In this document: in pieces, positions 43,195-54,520 of the stretch
Numbering within the stretch: the stretch's first letter is position 1
Layout of the letters: each line of letters opens with the position of its first letter
Origin: Camarhynchus parvulus
Lineage: Eukaryota; Chordata; Aves; Passeriformes; Thraupidae
Assembly: GCF_901933205.1 (NCBI RefSeq)
Contig: NC_044596.1
Coordinates: 4,404,001-4,468,000 of the forward strand
DNA length: 64,000 bases
Direction: 5' to 3'
Position numbers and translations under genes: made by a program
The notes under the pieces: generated by a model
Databases searched by the model: none
Told to the model about the DNA's origin: nothing
What the model saw: the letters and a program-made list of their open reading frames with translations, nothing else

Positions 43195-43890
43195 CCCGGC
43201 AGCTGCTGCTGCCAGGGAAATCCAGCCTGGGACGGAACTGAAATCCAGTCTGGGATAAAAATCCAGCCTGGGATAAAAATCCACCCTGGGATGGAGCTGA
43301 AATCCAGCCTGGGATGGAACTCCAGGGAAATCCAGCCTGGGATAAAAATCCAGCCTGGGATGGAACTCCAGGCTGTGCTCTGATCCCATCCCTGCTCTCC
43401 CATTCCTGCTCTCATCTCTGATCCCATCCCTGCTCTGATCCCACTCCTGCCCTGATCCCATTCCAGCCATGATTCCTGATCCCATCCTTGCCCTGATCCC
43501 ATTCCTGCCCTGATCCCATTCCTGCCCCATCCCACTCCTGCTCTGATCCCATCCCTGATCCCAGCCCTGCCCCCGTTCCCATTCCTGCCCCGTTGCCATC
43601 CCTGCCCTGATCCCATCCCTGATCCCTGATCCCATCCCTGCCCCGATCCCATCCCTGCCCCGTTCCCATCCCTGCCCTGATCCCATCCCTGCCCTGATCC
43701 CATCCCTGCCCCGTTCCCATCCCTTCCCTGATCCCATCCCTGCCCTAACCCCATCCCTGCCCTGGTCCCATCCCTGCCCTGATTCCCTGATCCCATCCCT
43801 GCCCTGATTCCTGATCCCATCCCTCCCTGATCCCTGATCCCATCCCTGCCCTGTTCCCATCCCTGATCCCATTTCCTGCCCTGACCCCAT
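43195..43890. repeat. Minisatellites in the USP49 3'UTR
   Basis: Two arrays: 43200-43380 with GAAATCCAGCCTGGGATAAA units, and 43385-43890 with about 35 copies of CTGATCCCATCCCTGCC. In USP49 sense the second is GGGATGGGATCAGGGCA-like, i.e. G-rich RNA. Long minus-strand Gly-rich open frames here are repeat artefacts. Confidence 0.9.
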
Positions 43891-43992
43891 TTCCTGCAGT
43901 TTCCCCCCAAATCAGGGCAAGATGAACCCCAGAAGTTCCCCAAAGCAGCCGGGAGCGTTTCCTCTGGTGGGAATGTCACTTTTGTGTCCTTG

Positions 43993-46900
43993 TCACTGGT
44001 TTTGGGTGGCAAACACCTGAGTTTGGAGTTGTTTTTCTGGGATTCCTGCTTTGTCCTGCAGCATTCTCTGAGTGTAGAAGAGGATGTAGGCCTGGGTCTT
44101 GCACACCTCCTCCACACTACATACATTCAGTTTGGAATCATTGCAGTGCACCCAAAAACCTGGAAAAAAGGGAAAAAAAACCTTTTAGCTGAGGTAGGAT
44201 CCCTTTGGATTTTGGAACTGCTCACAGGAAACATCCACAGGAGAAAAGGCACCTCTGTCTTTTCCTGTAAACTGGAAAATGGTTTTAATTTCATTTTTCA
44301 TATAATTTTAATATAAATATAATTTAAATATAAATATAAATTTAATAAAATTGCTTAAATACATTATATTATTATATAGATATTATAAATATATTACATT
44401 ATATTATAAATATATTATTTAAATAGAATTTTTATCTAAATTAAAATATATAGTTTTTAACAGAATTTTTAAATATAGTTTTTAATATAGTTTTTAAATA
44501 TAGTTTTAAATAGAATTTTTAAAATATATTTTTAATATAATTTAAAAAGACATAATTTTAAATAGAATTTTTAAAATAGATTTTTTGGGGGTGCTTTAGA
44601 AATATCAAACCATCATTTAATCAGCCCAAAAGCTCAATTAGGCAGCCAAAAATTCCCAATTTGTGCAGCCAGGAAGGCAGAGCCTGTCCTGATCCAGCTG
44701 CTGGGATCTCCCAGCCCCCTGTGGATGTTGCTCATGAATAGTTCCTGTTTTTCCATCCTCAAAACACTTTCTGTTCATCTCCTCAATCCCCAGGATCCTG
44801 AGCAAACCCAGCTGCAGCAGCTTTGGCAGAACGAAGAATTCCCACCATTCCCAGGGAAAAAAAAAATAAAATAAAAAAGCAAAAATAAACGACAAAAAAT
44901 AATAAAAAAAAAATAAGAATACACAGGGAAAACAAACTACTGAAGGGCAAGGAGTGGATCCCAAGGAACTGGAATCCTGGGGAGGGATTCCAAGGGAGGG
45001 AAAAGCCAAGGGAAGTGAGGAAGGGGAGAGGGTTGGGAGGAGATTTGCCCGGGGCCAGCTCACGCACCTCCCTCCGTGTTGTAGCAATAGGCTGTGTAGT
45101 GTCCTGAGCCAAACCCCTTCCCGTGATGCATCACCACAGCTGAGAGGTCATAGACACAGGAATCTGTGGCAAGGGAGGGCAGAGAGTCCCTGCAGCAGTA
45201 AGGTTCCATGTTTAATACCTGCTCAAAGAGGACATGGACCCCGATCTTCTCGCGGTGATTGCGCTCAGACCACCTGCGAACACAAACCCCACACTCAGGG
45301 TGCTCAGCGGAACCAAATCTGGGGGTTTTGAACCAAAATCTCCTACAGGAACCCCAAACACACAAATCCCACACTCAGGGTGCTCAGCGGAACCAAATCT
45401 GGGGGTTTTGAACCAAAATCTCCTACAGGAACCCCAAACACACAAATCCCACACCCAGGGTGCTCAGCAGAACCAAGTCTGGGGGTTTTGAACCAAAATC
45501 CCCTGCAGGAACCCCCCCAAAAACAAATTCTGCATTCAGGGAGCTCAGCATAAACAAATTTGGAGGTTTTGAACCAAAATCCCCTGAAGGAACCCCCCAA
45601 ACACAAATCCCACATTCAGGGTGGTCAGCAGAACCAAATCTGGGGGTTTTGAACCAAAATCCCCTGCAAAAACCCACCAAACACAAATCCCAACACTCAA
45701 GGTGCTCAGAAGAACCAAATGCAGGGGTTTTGCTCCAAAATCCTCTGAAGGAACCCCAAACACACAAAGCCTGCACTCAGGCTGCTCAGCGCCACCAAAT
45801 CCGGAGGTTTCACCCCAAAAACTGCAGGAATGCACCAAACACACAAATCCCACACTAAGGGTGCTCAGCAGAACCAAATCTGGGGGTTTCACCCCAAAAT
45901 CCCCTACAGGAACCCCGCAAACACACAAATCCCACACTCAGAGTACTCAGTGTCACCAAATCCAGGGGTTTCACCCCATAATCTCCCTTTGCCCCCTGCC
46001 ATTGATATTTTTTATTTTAGGTGGGGTATTTTTGAGCCAGATTTCTCCTCTGACCACCTTTAAAATCCTCAGTGCTACCCATAAACCCCCCACACCCACC
46101 CTAACCACTCCAGAGACTTTTCCTCCTATTTTGAGCTTTTTCTGCTTTCTGTTCCACAGGTAAACACCCAATATCGGCATTGGATTCTCTCCATCTCCCA
46201 CCTTTCACTCAGCTTACTGACTTCTCCTTCCAAGCTGCCTGCAAACTCGATTAAGACCCAAAGAAATTAAGAATTCAATGCACAAAATATTAAATTGTGA
46301 CAGAAAAAAATAAAAAAAACCCCTGCAAACGGGCAAGATGTGGGGGTTTCACAAATGTGATGGCTCCGAAGTTACACAGCTGCTTTTAGCAGCAACTGAG
46401 GGTATTTAAAGGCCCATTTTTGGTCATTTTTTTCCTCAAAAATTTCCTGAGTGCCTCACCTGAAGCGTTTAAGGTGCAGCCGGAGGACCTGAGGTAGTCT
46501 GTAGATCAGCAACTGCTTTTTAGCTTCACTCAGAACAAGAGGTTTGGGAGAAGATTTTCGCCGTTTACCTGCCAAAAAAAAACCCCAAACCCCCCCCCAA
46601 AGCAAAGATTATCAGGATCCTGTTCATTCCCCAAAGAGAAAAACCAGCACAGGGTGAAATCTTTATTTTTTTCCAGCATGGGGATGGCCACAGGAATAAA
46701 CATTTCAGAATTTCTTTCCCCTCATCACACAAACATCCGTCACCTCTAAGTGACAAATCAGAGTTTTTCCCCGTTGGAATGTTGAGCCAAAGATTTCCTG
46801 GGCTGCAGAATTCCGACAGGTGAATTCCAGCTCACAAATATTCCGTATTTTATTCTCTCTGCTGCTTTGAGCTTCTCACAGAAACATTTAAAAAATGCTC

Positions 46901-49900
46901 CCAGCAACAGCAAAGCTGGAAAAGAGGAAGAATTCCTCCCTCCTCTTCCCAGGAAAGGCTGGAGCAGAAGGGGCCAGGTGGCTGTCAGAGATCCCAATTA
47001 GCACAGCACCTGTTAATTGGATTTGTGCAGCCCCAGCTCTGGCAGCAGTGCCCCCTCTGCTCCTGGCACCTGGGGCCTTTCCCCTGACTCTTCCAGCTGG
47101 AAAATGCTTCTTGAGCCATTCAGAATTCCTTAAAAGCCACTCAGAATTCCCTTAAAAGCCACTCAGAATTCCTTAAAAGTAGAATTCCTCAAAAGTCATT
47201 CAGAATTCCTTACAAGCCATTCAGAATTCCTTAAAAGTAGAATTCCTTAAAAGCCATTAAGAATTCCTCAAAAGCCATTCAGAATTCCTTAAAAGCCACT
47301 CAGAATTCCTTAAAAATAATTTAGAATTCCCTTAAAAGTCACTTAGAATTCCTTAAAAGCCATTCAGAATTCCTTAAAAGTAGAATTCCTCAAAAGCCAT
47401 TCAGAATTCCTCAAAAGCCACTCAGAATTCCTTAAAATCCACTCAGAATTCCTTAAAAATAATTTAGAATTCCCTTAAAAGTCACTTAGAATTCCTTAAA
47501 AGCCATTCAGAATTCCTTAAAAGTAGAATTCCTCAGCCATTTAGAATTCCTTTAAAACCATTTAGAATTCCTTACAAACCATCCAGAATTCCTTACAAAC
47601 CATCCAGAATTCCTCAGCTATTTAATTCCAAAGTATTCAAATGAATTTCTTTTCTTTTCCCTCCCAAAGAATCAAAGCAAACCGAGTTCAGCTGAAGCTG
47701 AACTCTCCCAGTTTGCGGGTCAGGATTTATTGCAGGCTCTGTTTCCAAGCACACGCACTCAGGAACGATTTCCCAGCCCTGCAGGAGTGTCCCTGGCAGG
47801 GGACAGTGCCAGGGGGTGGTGGCACTCACTGTTGCACTGGTCACAGGCGTAGATCCTCCCCTCCAGGGCTTCAGTCTCGGTGAATTTGGCCAACATCTCA
47901 GTGAGCAGGCACTCAGCCTGGGGCACGGGCAGGATTCCCTTCTCCAGGGCATGGTACCGCTCTGGGAACTCCAGGGACAGGTCCCAGAAGGGCTCCACAG
48001 TGTTGGATTTGTAGTTGCACGTCCTGCAGGTGACCTGGGACAGGGACACAGGGACACACAGCTGGCTTTGTGTTGGAATCTGAAACGCAGGGAATTCTCA
48101 CAACTTTGGGCTTTTGGGGCCTTCCAGAATTGGAAGGTGGCCAAAAAGGGTCATCAAATCCGGCCCTGCACAGGACACCCCAAATTCCCCAGATTTGCAT
48201 CTATCCGTGTCTCACAGGAGGAGTCGCTGCTCCAACCTTGGGAGGCAAAAAAACACAAGGAAAAGGGGCAAAAAAAAATGCAAAGGCACCTTAAAAACAC
48301 ATTCAAAGCCTAAAAGCTCAGGACTAAACACATTCAAAGTCTAAAACCAGGGGCTCAGGACTTCTGTGCTGGTGCAGGTCTCATCCAGAAGTGACACAAC
48401 TGAAGTGAATTTCTGCTAAATGTGACAAGGATGGAAATGGTGGCAATTCAAGGGATTTTTAACTCAGGAATTGGGAATTCCTAAGAGACTCCTAAATGGG
48501 ACCCTCAATGTGCAGAGCCTTTGCCTGAAACCTCAGGACTAAACACATTCAAAGCCTAAAATCTCAGGACTAAACACATTCAAAGCCTAAAACCAGGGGC
48601 TCAGGATTTCTGTGCTTGTGCACGTCTCATCCAGAAGCGGCACAACTGAAGTGAATTTCTGCTAAATGTGCTAAATTTGTGCATTTCCAAGGATGGAAAT
48701 GGCGGCAACTGAATGGATTTTTTCCTCAGGAATTGGGAACTCCTAGAGTCCTAAGAGACTCCTAAATGGGATCCTCAGCGTGCAGAGCCTTTGCTCCTCG
48801 GTGTGAACAGCTCCAAGTGATGCCCGTGGAAAAGCAATTCCATACCTGGCTGAGCAACTGCCCATGGAAAATGGTGTTGACCACCTTGAGGACCTGCTTG
48901 GTGAGCTTCCTCTGCGAGAAGGGGATGAGGATCCTGCGCCTGCTGCCCTCAGACTCCAGCTCCTGCTGCACCTTGTCCAGGAGCTCGCACAGGAACTCCT
49001 GCGCGTCCTGCTGGTCGTAGCCGCGGAAGGCGGGGATCAGGCTCCACACGGAGTGCAGCATGGCAAAGGGAGACACCAGGGCCCACTTGCCAGACCACAT
49101 CACCCTGAACAGGGTGTGCAGCTCGTGGCACAGGGAGATGTGCTTGGAGCTGGGCTCCTTGGGCTGGATCAGCTCCAAGCTGCGGCTGATGGAGGAGCCC
49201 CCGTTCAAGCCGGCCACGGAGCTCTGAACCTTGTCAGGCTTCCCCGGCTCGTTGGCAGCAGCACCATTTGCCAGCTTGCCAGGCATCCTGGCCCTCCCAT
49301 TCACAGTTTTAGCTAAAAGTTCTTCTGTTTCACAGAGATCAAGAGTCAAGAAACATTCTCTGAACTTCTGGAGGTGGCTGAGCACCTGCAGGATGGAGTT
49401 CATGTAACAAGTGTTGCCCAGGTTCCTCAGCCCCGTCACCCCGGGCGTCATCAGGGGCTGCCTCCGGATGGAGTAGAACTGCTTCAATCTGCTGCTCTGC
49501 ACCTGCCTTGAGGTAGGGGAAGCTGTGGCCACCTCCCTGAATTTCCTTGGGATCAAGCTCTCCCTGTGCACGTGGGACAGCAGCCTGGCGCTCTTCCTGG
49601 GGGGAGTGCTGGCCAGCTCCTCCAGGAGCTGCCTCTTCATCTCCCGCCGCCGCTGCCGAGCCGCCTCCTTCTTCTTCTCCAGCTCCTCCATTTGTTTTTT
49701 CTCCTTTAGTTTCAGCTGTCCCCGGGAGCTCTTGTGGAACCAGGTGCGCAGAGCCCTCGCCAGCAGCGCCTGGCGCCGGTGCCACAGCGCCGTGAGCATC
49801 TGGGACTGGCCCTGGGGGCTTCTCCTCCTCCAGGCATCCTCGGCCAGCGCCATGGAGCGCAGCGTCCTCCCGTTCCTCTGGCCCTTGATGGCCGACAGGG

Positions 49901-50192
49901 AGCTCCTCAGCAGCTTCAGGTCACCCTCGGGGTTGTCATTGAGGACATAATCCTGGCAGAGGTAACAGAAGACGTAGAGCTCGTGCACTTCCATGGCCAA
50001 GGGGTGCCGGGTCTCCTGGAAGTGCCTCAGGGCGTGCTCCTCGATGTAGCGCCCGCAGGCCACGTGGGAGCACTTGAGGCAGGCCCAGAGGGACTCGGTG
50101 GTGTGGCAGTCCACGCACTGCCACTTCTGGGGGTTCAGGATCGAGTGGTCCTGGGCGAGTCGTAGCCGCCCCACATGTTTGCATCTATCCAT
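43993..50192 (-). CDS. USP49: USP49, ubiquitin-specific protease 49 (complete coding region, five coding exons)
   Basis: USP49 is a nuclear cysteine deubiquitinase of the USP44/USP49 group, reported to act on histone H2B and influence splicing. Coding exons are 48846-50192 (start [20 protein letters not shown]), 47830-48034, 46460-46568, 45068-45273 and 43993-44159 (TGA 43995-43993). All junctions are GT-AG and in frame, giving 677 residues (human 688). The ZnF-UBP domain spans about 1-100, with C26, C29, C38, C41, C46, H53, H57, H63, C76 and C79. A charged, probably helical segment covers about 160-195. The catalytic Cys box [13 protein letters not shown] has C262, and the His box [14 protein letters not shown] lies in the fourth coding exon. 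The C-terminal tail ([10 protein letters not shown]) differs from human. An in-frame 5'UTR acceptor lies at 50221-50222. Confidence 0.96.
45280..45985. repeat. Tandem repeat abutting a USP49 exon acceptor, about 75-80 bp unit
   Basis: Nine copies of CACACTCAGGGTGCTCAGCG, GAACCAAATCTGGGGGTTTT, GAACCAAAATCCCCTACAGG, AACCCCAAACACACAAATCC. The first partial unit ends at the acceptor of the exon starting at 45273, so the intron's pyrimidine tract is repeat-derived. Confidence 0.9.
47110..47635. repeat. Minisatellite in a USP49 intron, CATTCAGAATTCCTTAAAAG unit
   Basis: About 27 copies of a 17-22 bp unit (CATTCAGAATTCCTTAAAAG). 46580-47100 is unique intron. Confidence 0.93.
48115..48250 (-). repeat. 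Dispersed copy of the USP49 start module in the next intron
   Basis: In minus sense it contains GAGCAGCGACTCCTCCTGTG followed by AGACACGGATAGATGCAAAT (the ATG is changed to ACG), matching 50172-50220. Next to it is TCATCAAATCCGGCCCTGCA, like the units at 50310-50920. Confidence 0.88.
48305..48795. repeat. Two-copy tandem duplication, about 235 bp, in a USP49 intron
   Basis: Both copies contain AAACACATTCAAAGCCTAAA, GTCTCATCCAGAAG, GAAGTGAATTTCTGCTAAAT, CTCAGGAATTGGGAA and TGCAGAGCCTTTGC. The second ends about 50 bp from the donor of the first coding exon. Confidence 0.88.
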
Positions 50193-50935
50193 GTCTCACA
50201 GGAGGAGTCGCTGCTCCGACCTTGTGGGGGGATAAAATACAAGGGAAAGGGTTTGAGAGGTGTGACATGGATTTGAGGTCTTTTTATAGGGTCATCGGAA
50301 GGGTTAGGATCACATCAAATCTGATTCTTGGCTCTCACAGCACACCCTAAATTCCCCACATTTGCATCCACCCATGTCGCACAGGAGGAGTTGCTGCTCT
50401 GACCTCGGGGGGGAAAAACACAAGGGAAAGGGTTTTAGAGCTGTGACAGGCATTTGAGATCTTGTTGAAGGGTCATTGGAAGGGTTAGGGTCATCAAATC
50501 TTGGCCCTGTGCAGGACATCCCAAATTCCCCATATTTGCATTTATCCATGTCTCACAGGAGGAGTCGCTGCTCCAACCCTGGGGGGGAAAACCACAAGGA
50601 AAAGGGTTTTAGAGCTGTGTCAGGCATTTCAGATCTTGTTGAAGGGTCATTGGAAGGGTTAGGATCATCAAATCTGACTCCTAGTCCTGCACATGATATT
50701 CCAAATTCCCCACATTTGCATCCACCCATGTCTCACAGGAGGAATCACTCCTCCGACCTTGGGGGCCAAAAACCATAAGGGAAAGGGTTTTAGAGCTGCA
50801 ATGTGGATTTGAAATATCCTTGTAGGGTTATGGGATATCCCAATCGGAAGGAGGCCAAAAGGATCATCAGATTTGAGTCCTGGCCTTGCACAGGATACCC
50901 CAATTTCCCCATTTTTGCATCTTAATCTTCCAATT
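50172..50935 (-). repeat. Tandem array of USP49 acceptor-5'UTR-ATG modules, about 180-bp unit
   Basis: Unit 1 is the functional start (ATG at 50192-50190). Further units begin near 50357, 50535 and 50715, with a degenerate one near 50910. In minus sense each intact unit has a pyrimidine tract, an AG, GAGCAGCGACTCCTCCTGTG, then AGACATGGATAGATGCAAA or a close variant. Unit 3 even has a canonical CCCCCCCAG. Variant starts would read MDKCKYGEF or MGGCKCGEF. Confidence 0.92.
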
Positions 50936-51179
50936 ACAGCTTCACGTGATGAAGTCACTGACCCCAAGTTTGCTTCCCCAGCTCACTTTTGTTTCCATCT
51001 CTCAGGGCCGGAGGCAGTGAGATGTTGTTGATTCCCAGGCCTGGAGAGGAATAGTTTTGGAAAAATGGGAAAGCAGCAGCTCACACTGTACATGGAGTTT
51101 AAAGTTATACACTAAAGATTTACAGGATTATAAATGTATGAAAATCTAAAATCCTAAGTCTTGATAAAAGATTGGTTTG

Positions 51180-51430
51180 ATAGAAGATCCCCAGTGAACT
51201 GTGGATCCCTTTCCCCAGTCCCTCCAAGGCTCTGGGGCAGAAGGAGGGGTCAGAGCCAGGCTCCTCATGGGGTGCAGCTCACACACCTTCTCATCAGCCA
51301 CTCAAGAATGACAGGATTATAAATGTATGAAAATCTAAAATCCTAAGGCATTGGTTTGATCAAAGCTCCCCAGTGAATTGTGGCTCTTTTTCCCATTCCC
51401 TCCAAGGCTCTGGGGGGTCGGTACTCACGG
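51180..51430. repeat. Duplicated segment at the putative USP49 5' exon edge, about 165-175 bp unit
   Basis: Two copies share CCCCAGTGAACTGTGG, CCCTCCAAGGCTCTGGGG, GGGGTGCAGCTCACACA and GATTATAAATGTATGAAAAT, CTAAAATCCTAAG. The second copy contains the donor end of the exon at 51429-51505. Confidence 0.8.
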
Positions 51431-51505
51431 GGTGCAGCTCACACATCCTCTCCTCGGCCCCGCCGCGTCCCGGCCGTGCAGCAGACCCATCATCCTCCCA
51501 CAGTC
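51429..51505 (-). other. Putative non-coding 5' exon of USP49
   Basis: In minus sense a CpG-rich 77-base segment ends CTGCACCCC before a strong donor GTGAGTACC (51428 downward) and may start after TTCTCCAG (51506-51507). It lies 1.2 kb upstream of the coding exon, whose acceptor is at 50221-50222. It could instead be a first exon with a start site nearby. No transcript evidence is available to me. Confidence 0.5.
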
Positions 51506-51509
51506 CTGG

Positions 51510-54060
51510 AGAATTTAATTACTGGGAAGTCCTCACCGCCAGGCAGCTTCAAAGCCCTGGAGAGAGAGGGGAAAATATCCTGGTGATGCACAGAAACCAA
51601 GCCTGGACCGCTGGCAGGAGCATCATTAACCCCTCAGTGCAGAACTCATTTATCCCAGAAATAATTTTCCCCCAGGAATTACCCCCCAGGATCCCGAATT
51701 CTCACACACAAAATTCCATTCCATTTCATTCCCTGCTTTCATTTTTTTTTTTTTTTTATTTGAGCAGGCTGTAAAAAAAAAAAATCTGCTGATCACATGG
51801 AGCCTCTTCATGGCGAGGCTTTTGTAGTGGATGACCCAACATATGGCAGAGGGAAAAAATGGGAGTCCAAAAAACCCCAAACAAACAGGAGGAAAAAATG
51901 TGGCCCTCCTGTGATCACTTGGATTTTTGGCTGCTTCGAGGGAGGAGAAGGGGGAAAGATCAAAAAAAGAAAAGCTGTGCTCAGTTAAATTTCAGTTCTA
52001 GGTGGTTTCTCAAACAATATAAAGGAAGAAATGAGGAGCTGGCAGGTGCAAAGGGCAACAAAATAACCAGAGAGGAGAGAAAAAATGGGGAAAAACACAG
52101 AGGAAGAAGAGAATGGAAAAATGGATCTCAATGAAGTTAGTTACACAGGGGCCTGGCACACAGAATATGTGCTTAAAACATCATTTTATGAAATGCAAAG
52201 CTGAACATTTGCCAAAGCTCTGAGGCAGGGATTGGGCCCTCACCTGCATGGGTGGGCAGGGAGCTGGCCAGGTGAAGGAAATGCTTTTTTCGTGGCCCCA
52301 AATGACACAAATTTGCTTTAATTGCCACCTTTATCAGTGTTATTGCTGTGGAGGATGGAATTCTCTTAGAGAAATATCAAAGCTCTTCAGCTCTTTCTCC
52401 TGGACTCCACTGAAAGCTCAAGTGGCCACTTCAGCACCCAAAGAACCCCTGAGGTTTTTATTTAAACCAGCTCAGAAATTCCCACATTTCCCTTGGCCTG
52501 GGCTCACTCCCTCCCAAATCCCAAGATGTGGAAAGGATTTTGGAAATCCTCACCTAAACAAAGGATTGATTTGGTCTCTTTTTTTCCAAGTTGGAAAAAT
52601 CCCTTCCTCACCTTTTTCCCTCCCTGAGCTTTTTTTTTTCTCCTCTTTCCTCTTAATTTTCCTCCTCAGGTATGGATATAAAAATCATGGAATTTTATTT
52701 TGAATCCTTAACCTCAGTGAGAGCAAGTGGCAGAAATTCCAGCTTGCAGGAGTGCAGACACTGTGGTAACATTGACAGCCTTCATTTACATAAAAGAATA
52801 CTAATTATGTTGTATCATCAACATCTGTGATTCTGCTCACTGCCATATGCGACAGTGTGGGGAATTTAACCCTTCAGCCTCCCCAGCACATCAAATTTCT
52901 ACTTTGGAACAAAAAAATAGGCCTGAAATACAGAATTTTTTAGGGATTCATCAAACAGCTGGTTGCTCATGGGCTCTGTGAAGTGTAATTTTCAAAAAAA
53001 CATTGAATTTCTCCTCAATTCCCAAAGGGGAAGAGCTGCTGGGTTCTCCCAGGAAATCACTCCCACAGCAGATCCAGGGAATTAAATAAAAAAATGAATA
53101 AATAAAAGCAGATGAAGGAATCCTGTGTGACAATGCAGGAGATAAATCAGCAGCCTTTTGTCAACTGCTTTGGCTTTTCCTGTGCTGGGCCAGGAGATTT
53201 CCTGCTTGGAAAAGGGAAGGGATTCCAAACACCTCAGCCAGCTGACAAAGCAGCTTTGTCGTGTTGAAATTGGGGAATTCTCAGCACAAAAGCACCTTTG
53301 ATGCTGCATTTGATATTCCCCTCTTCTCTTTAGGTATCCACAGATAATTCCCTTACAAATCCAGGCCATAATTCCACATCTGAAAGTTAGGAAGGAATTG
53401 TGTTTGTTTAACCCCAAACCACTTGAATGAGAGGTTTTTCCTCGAAAGTGAAGCTTCTCCACCCACCAGAGTTCTTCACATTCAACATTTCTCCTGCTGA
53501 CTCAGATTTTTCACTCTTTCCATGGGAAAAAAAAAAAAAAAGATTGGAATAAATTCTCACATGTTCCAAAGGCAGCTGGAGCAGCTGCAGGTCCAGCTCT
53601 GCACCCCCCACACATCAGAGTGAAATAAATCCCTGGAAAAGCTGGCACAGGACTAAGGAGAGAAGTTTTCCTCTCTTTCCCACGTGCACACAAACACTTT
53701 GTGACAATCTCCTCCTGGGAACAGGGAGCTGCAGCTCCCAGTGGGAATTCCAAGGCTGGGATTAAAGGGGAACAGGATTTGTGAGTCAGGAGCTGTAAAC
53801 ACAGGAAAAACAAACCTCAAAACAAAGCTGGCAGAGATCACAGGGCTGCAGCTGCCCCAGAAATCCCAAATTGGATGGGAAGAGCCGTGAGCAACACCAG
53901 GATTTAAGGATGGGGAATGAATACCTTGGATTGCAAAAGCTCTGGAGAGAAACACTCAGAGCTCTGCTCTTTGTAATTATCAGGTTTAACTCTTGGGTTT
54001 GCTGGGCTTTTTCCCCCCATAAAAGCTGATTTTAAGGAATCTCTAGAAAATCTTCCTTTT
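51510..54060. other. Unique sequence upstream of USP49, no gene seen
   Basis: Mostly non-repetitive, moderately AT-rich sequence with short A/T homopolymers (for example 51740-51785, 53527-53541). No exon with recognisable protein homology was found on either strand. It probably belongs to a USP49 5' intron or an intergenic region. Confidence 0.6.
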
Positions 54061-54074
54061 CTCACCTACTTCGA

Positions 54075-54520
54075 TCTTTTCCAGAGAAGGGATGGGGAGG
54101 GGAAAAGAGAGAGAAGGGGAAAGAGGGAGAAGGAAAAAAGAGGGAGGAGGGAAAAGAAAGAGGGAGAAGGGAAAAAGAGAGAGAGAGAAGGGAAAAGAAA
54201 GAGGGAGAAGGGAAAAAGAAAGAAGGAGAAGGGAAAAAGAGGGAGAAGAGAAAAAGAGGGAGAAGAGAAAAGAAAAAGGGAGGAAAATGAGGGAGAAGGG
54301 AAAAGAAAGAGGGAGAAGGGAAAAGAAAGAGGGAGAAGGGAAAAGGGGAGAAGGGAAAAAGAGGGAGAAGGGAAAAGAAAAAGGGAGGAAAATGAGGGAG
54401 AAGGGAAAACAAAGAGGGAGAAGGGAAAGAGGGAGAAGGGAAAAGAAAGAGGGAGAAGGAACCACTTGGTTGCTCTGCATGGAGGTGGGGAAGAAAAAGA
54501 GGGAGAAGGAATCACTTGGA
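54075..54520. repeat. Polypurine minisatellite, GGGAGAAGGGAAAAGAAAGA unit
   Basis: About 445 bp of almost pure A/G on the plus strand with 14-20 bp units (GGGAGAAGGGAAAAGAAAGA). Polypurine-polypyrimidine tracts with this partial mirror symmetry can adopt triplex (H-DNA) structure. Confidence 0.93.

Noticed and set aside
43107..44126. Gly/Met/Asp-rich minus-strand frame of 339 codons
   Set aside because: It runs out of frame through the last USP49 coding exon and then the GGGATGGGATCAG-like 3'UTR repeat.
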